Positions 63,498 to 64,000 of a stretch of 64,000 nucleotides of DNA are shown here, piece after piece (position 1 is the first letter of the stretch; each line of letters starts with the position of its first letter). Source of the DNA: Sellimonas catena. Lineage in GTDB: Bacteria; Bacillota; Clostridia; Lachnospirales; Lachnospiraceae. The notes under the pieces were generated by a model. The model did no database searches, was not told the DNA's origin, and saw only the letters and a program-made list of their open reading frames with translations. The stretch is from the NCBI RefSeq assembly GCF_045063725.1, contig NZ_CP173695.1; one strand, 5' to 3'. The position numbers were made by a program, and so were the translations under genes.

Positions 63498-63842
63498 AAA
63501 CAGTCTCCTTCCTGTGGCGGTCCGGCACCTGTCAGAAGAAAACTGTTTCTGTTTCTTGTAGTCTAACATAATTTCAAACAGCAGAAAAGAGATGTCTCAC
63601 AGAAAACGTATTCTTTACAGACAGAGATCCCGGCCATGTTTTTTGTTATGAATTGGATTGTTCGGCGAATGCCGTGAATGATAGAAAAGCAGACAGCTTT
63701 TCAGACGATCTCAGAATAGCATGAAAAGAAGGGCGAGGCAAGCCGGTGAAAGATAAAATTTTTCTGAAAAGACAAAGAGAGAGGACAATTTTCCGTTTTA
63801 GGATGCAAATAATAAATTGTTGATATATTAAGAATGCATAGA
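63498..63842. other. Gene-free region
   Basis: About 345 bp. I see no supported gene or RNA here apart from the ribosome site and leader of the Rpn gene at the left end. Sequence becomes AT-rich toward the right. Confidence 0.6.
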
Positions 63843-63871
63843 TTGTAAATGTACAGAAAAAATGATATATT
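63843..63871 (+). promoter_or_regulatory. Promoter near the right edge
   Basis: TTGTAA (63843-63848), 17 bp, TATATT (63866-63871) with TG two bases before the -10 element. Confidence 0.55.
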
Positions 63872-63933
63872 GAAACAAAATAACAGATAAATATGAAAGA
63901 AATAAAAACACAGCATTTTAGGGAGTGATACCA

Positions 63934-64000
63934 ATGAGTTATAAAGAAGAGAATATGAGTGATTAATTAAAATTACTGGTACAAGTTCTGGAAAGTTAAT
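63934..64000 (+). other. Start of a gene at the window edge, possibly frameshifted
   Basis: GGGAGTGATACCA precedes an ATG that opens MSYKEENMSD and then meets TAA (63964-63966). One base out of frame the sequence continues LIKITGTSSGKL to the edge. A single-base loss in the short T/A run would join them. Not identifiable from so little sequence. Confidence 0.35.

Noticed and set aside
63701..63934. 77-codon minus-strand frame near the right edge
   Set aside because: Phe/Tyr/Ile-rich translation of AT-rich DNA with no convincing ribosome site; it also overlaps a plus-strand promoter.

Overview
The window reads as chromosome of a gut-type Lachnospiraceae bacterium (Bacillota, Clostridia), probably close to Mediterraneibacter/Dorea. 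That placement rests on the look of the complete 16S rRNA gene at 24338-25868, on clostridial families (GlpP, SpmA, RicT, ChW-repeat surface protein, Agr and CcpM-type peptide maturation) and on a moderate-GC, AGGAGG-rich coding style. Genus is an inference; no database was searched.

Region by region. 1-4071: gyrB (left end cut off) and gyrA. 4070-10815: a MATE exporter behind a structured leader RNA, then a two-component system feeding an ABC efflux pump. 10798-12717: a cysteine-motif redox-type protein and an AbiE toxin-antitoxin locus whose toxin is broken. 12786-17228: a DUF2975/XRE/DUF4173 membrane operon, a two-subunit fumarase and an acyltransferase. 17255-22713: a glycerol operon (glpP-glpK-glpA-like-glpB-like-DUF1667) behind a leader terminator that GlpP should control. 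22750-30274: a lipase-like hydrolase, tRNA-Ser, and one rRNA operon in the unusual order 16S-5S-tRNA-Ile-tRNA-Ala-23S, followed by seven tRNAs. 30362-36682: a lipoprotein and the conserved block yaaO-like / guanylate-kinase-like / holB / ricT / trmN6 / rsmI. 36732-41960: an orphan sugar-ABC ATPase (MsmK type), then a manganese (yybP-ykoY) riboswitch ahead of a P-type cation ATPase and an AI-2E family permease.

The most interesting part is 42008-54984. The spore-maturation gene spmA is complete at 42008-42595, but its 3' end plus terminator recurs twice as 5'-truncated copies (53240-53556 and 54887-54984). Between the first two copies lies a cargo block of about 10.6 kb, mostly AT-rich: an Agr-type quorum-sensing system (agrC, agrA, XRE regulator, agrD, and an agrB interrupted by an in-frame TGA) beside a radical-SAM peptide (RiPP) cluster (CcpM-type maturase, TIGR04066-like protein, ACP-related protein, a 45-residue three-cysteine precursor, ABC exporter, unpaired FtsX-type permease). 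Between the second and third copies lies a small HTH plus PD-(D/E)XK (DUF1016) nuclease module. The layout is what two successive insertions at the 3' end of spmA would leave, each bringing its own replacement gene end. No integrase or transposase is visible.

54985-64000 is further accessory sequence: an orphan substrate-binding lipoprotein, a second MATE exporter, a GNAT-GH31 pair, a secreted ChW-repeat/NlpC-P60-like protein, an Rpn-family nuclease with a 21-bp repeat tract, and a possibly frameshifted gene start at the right edge.
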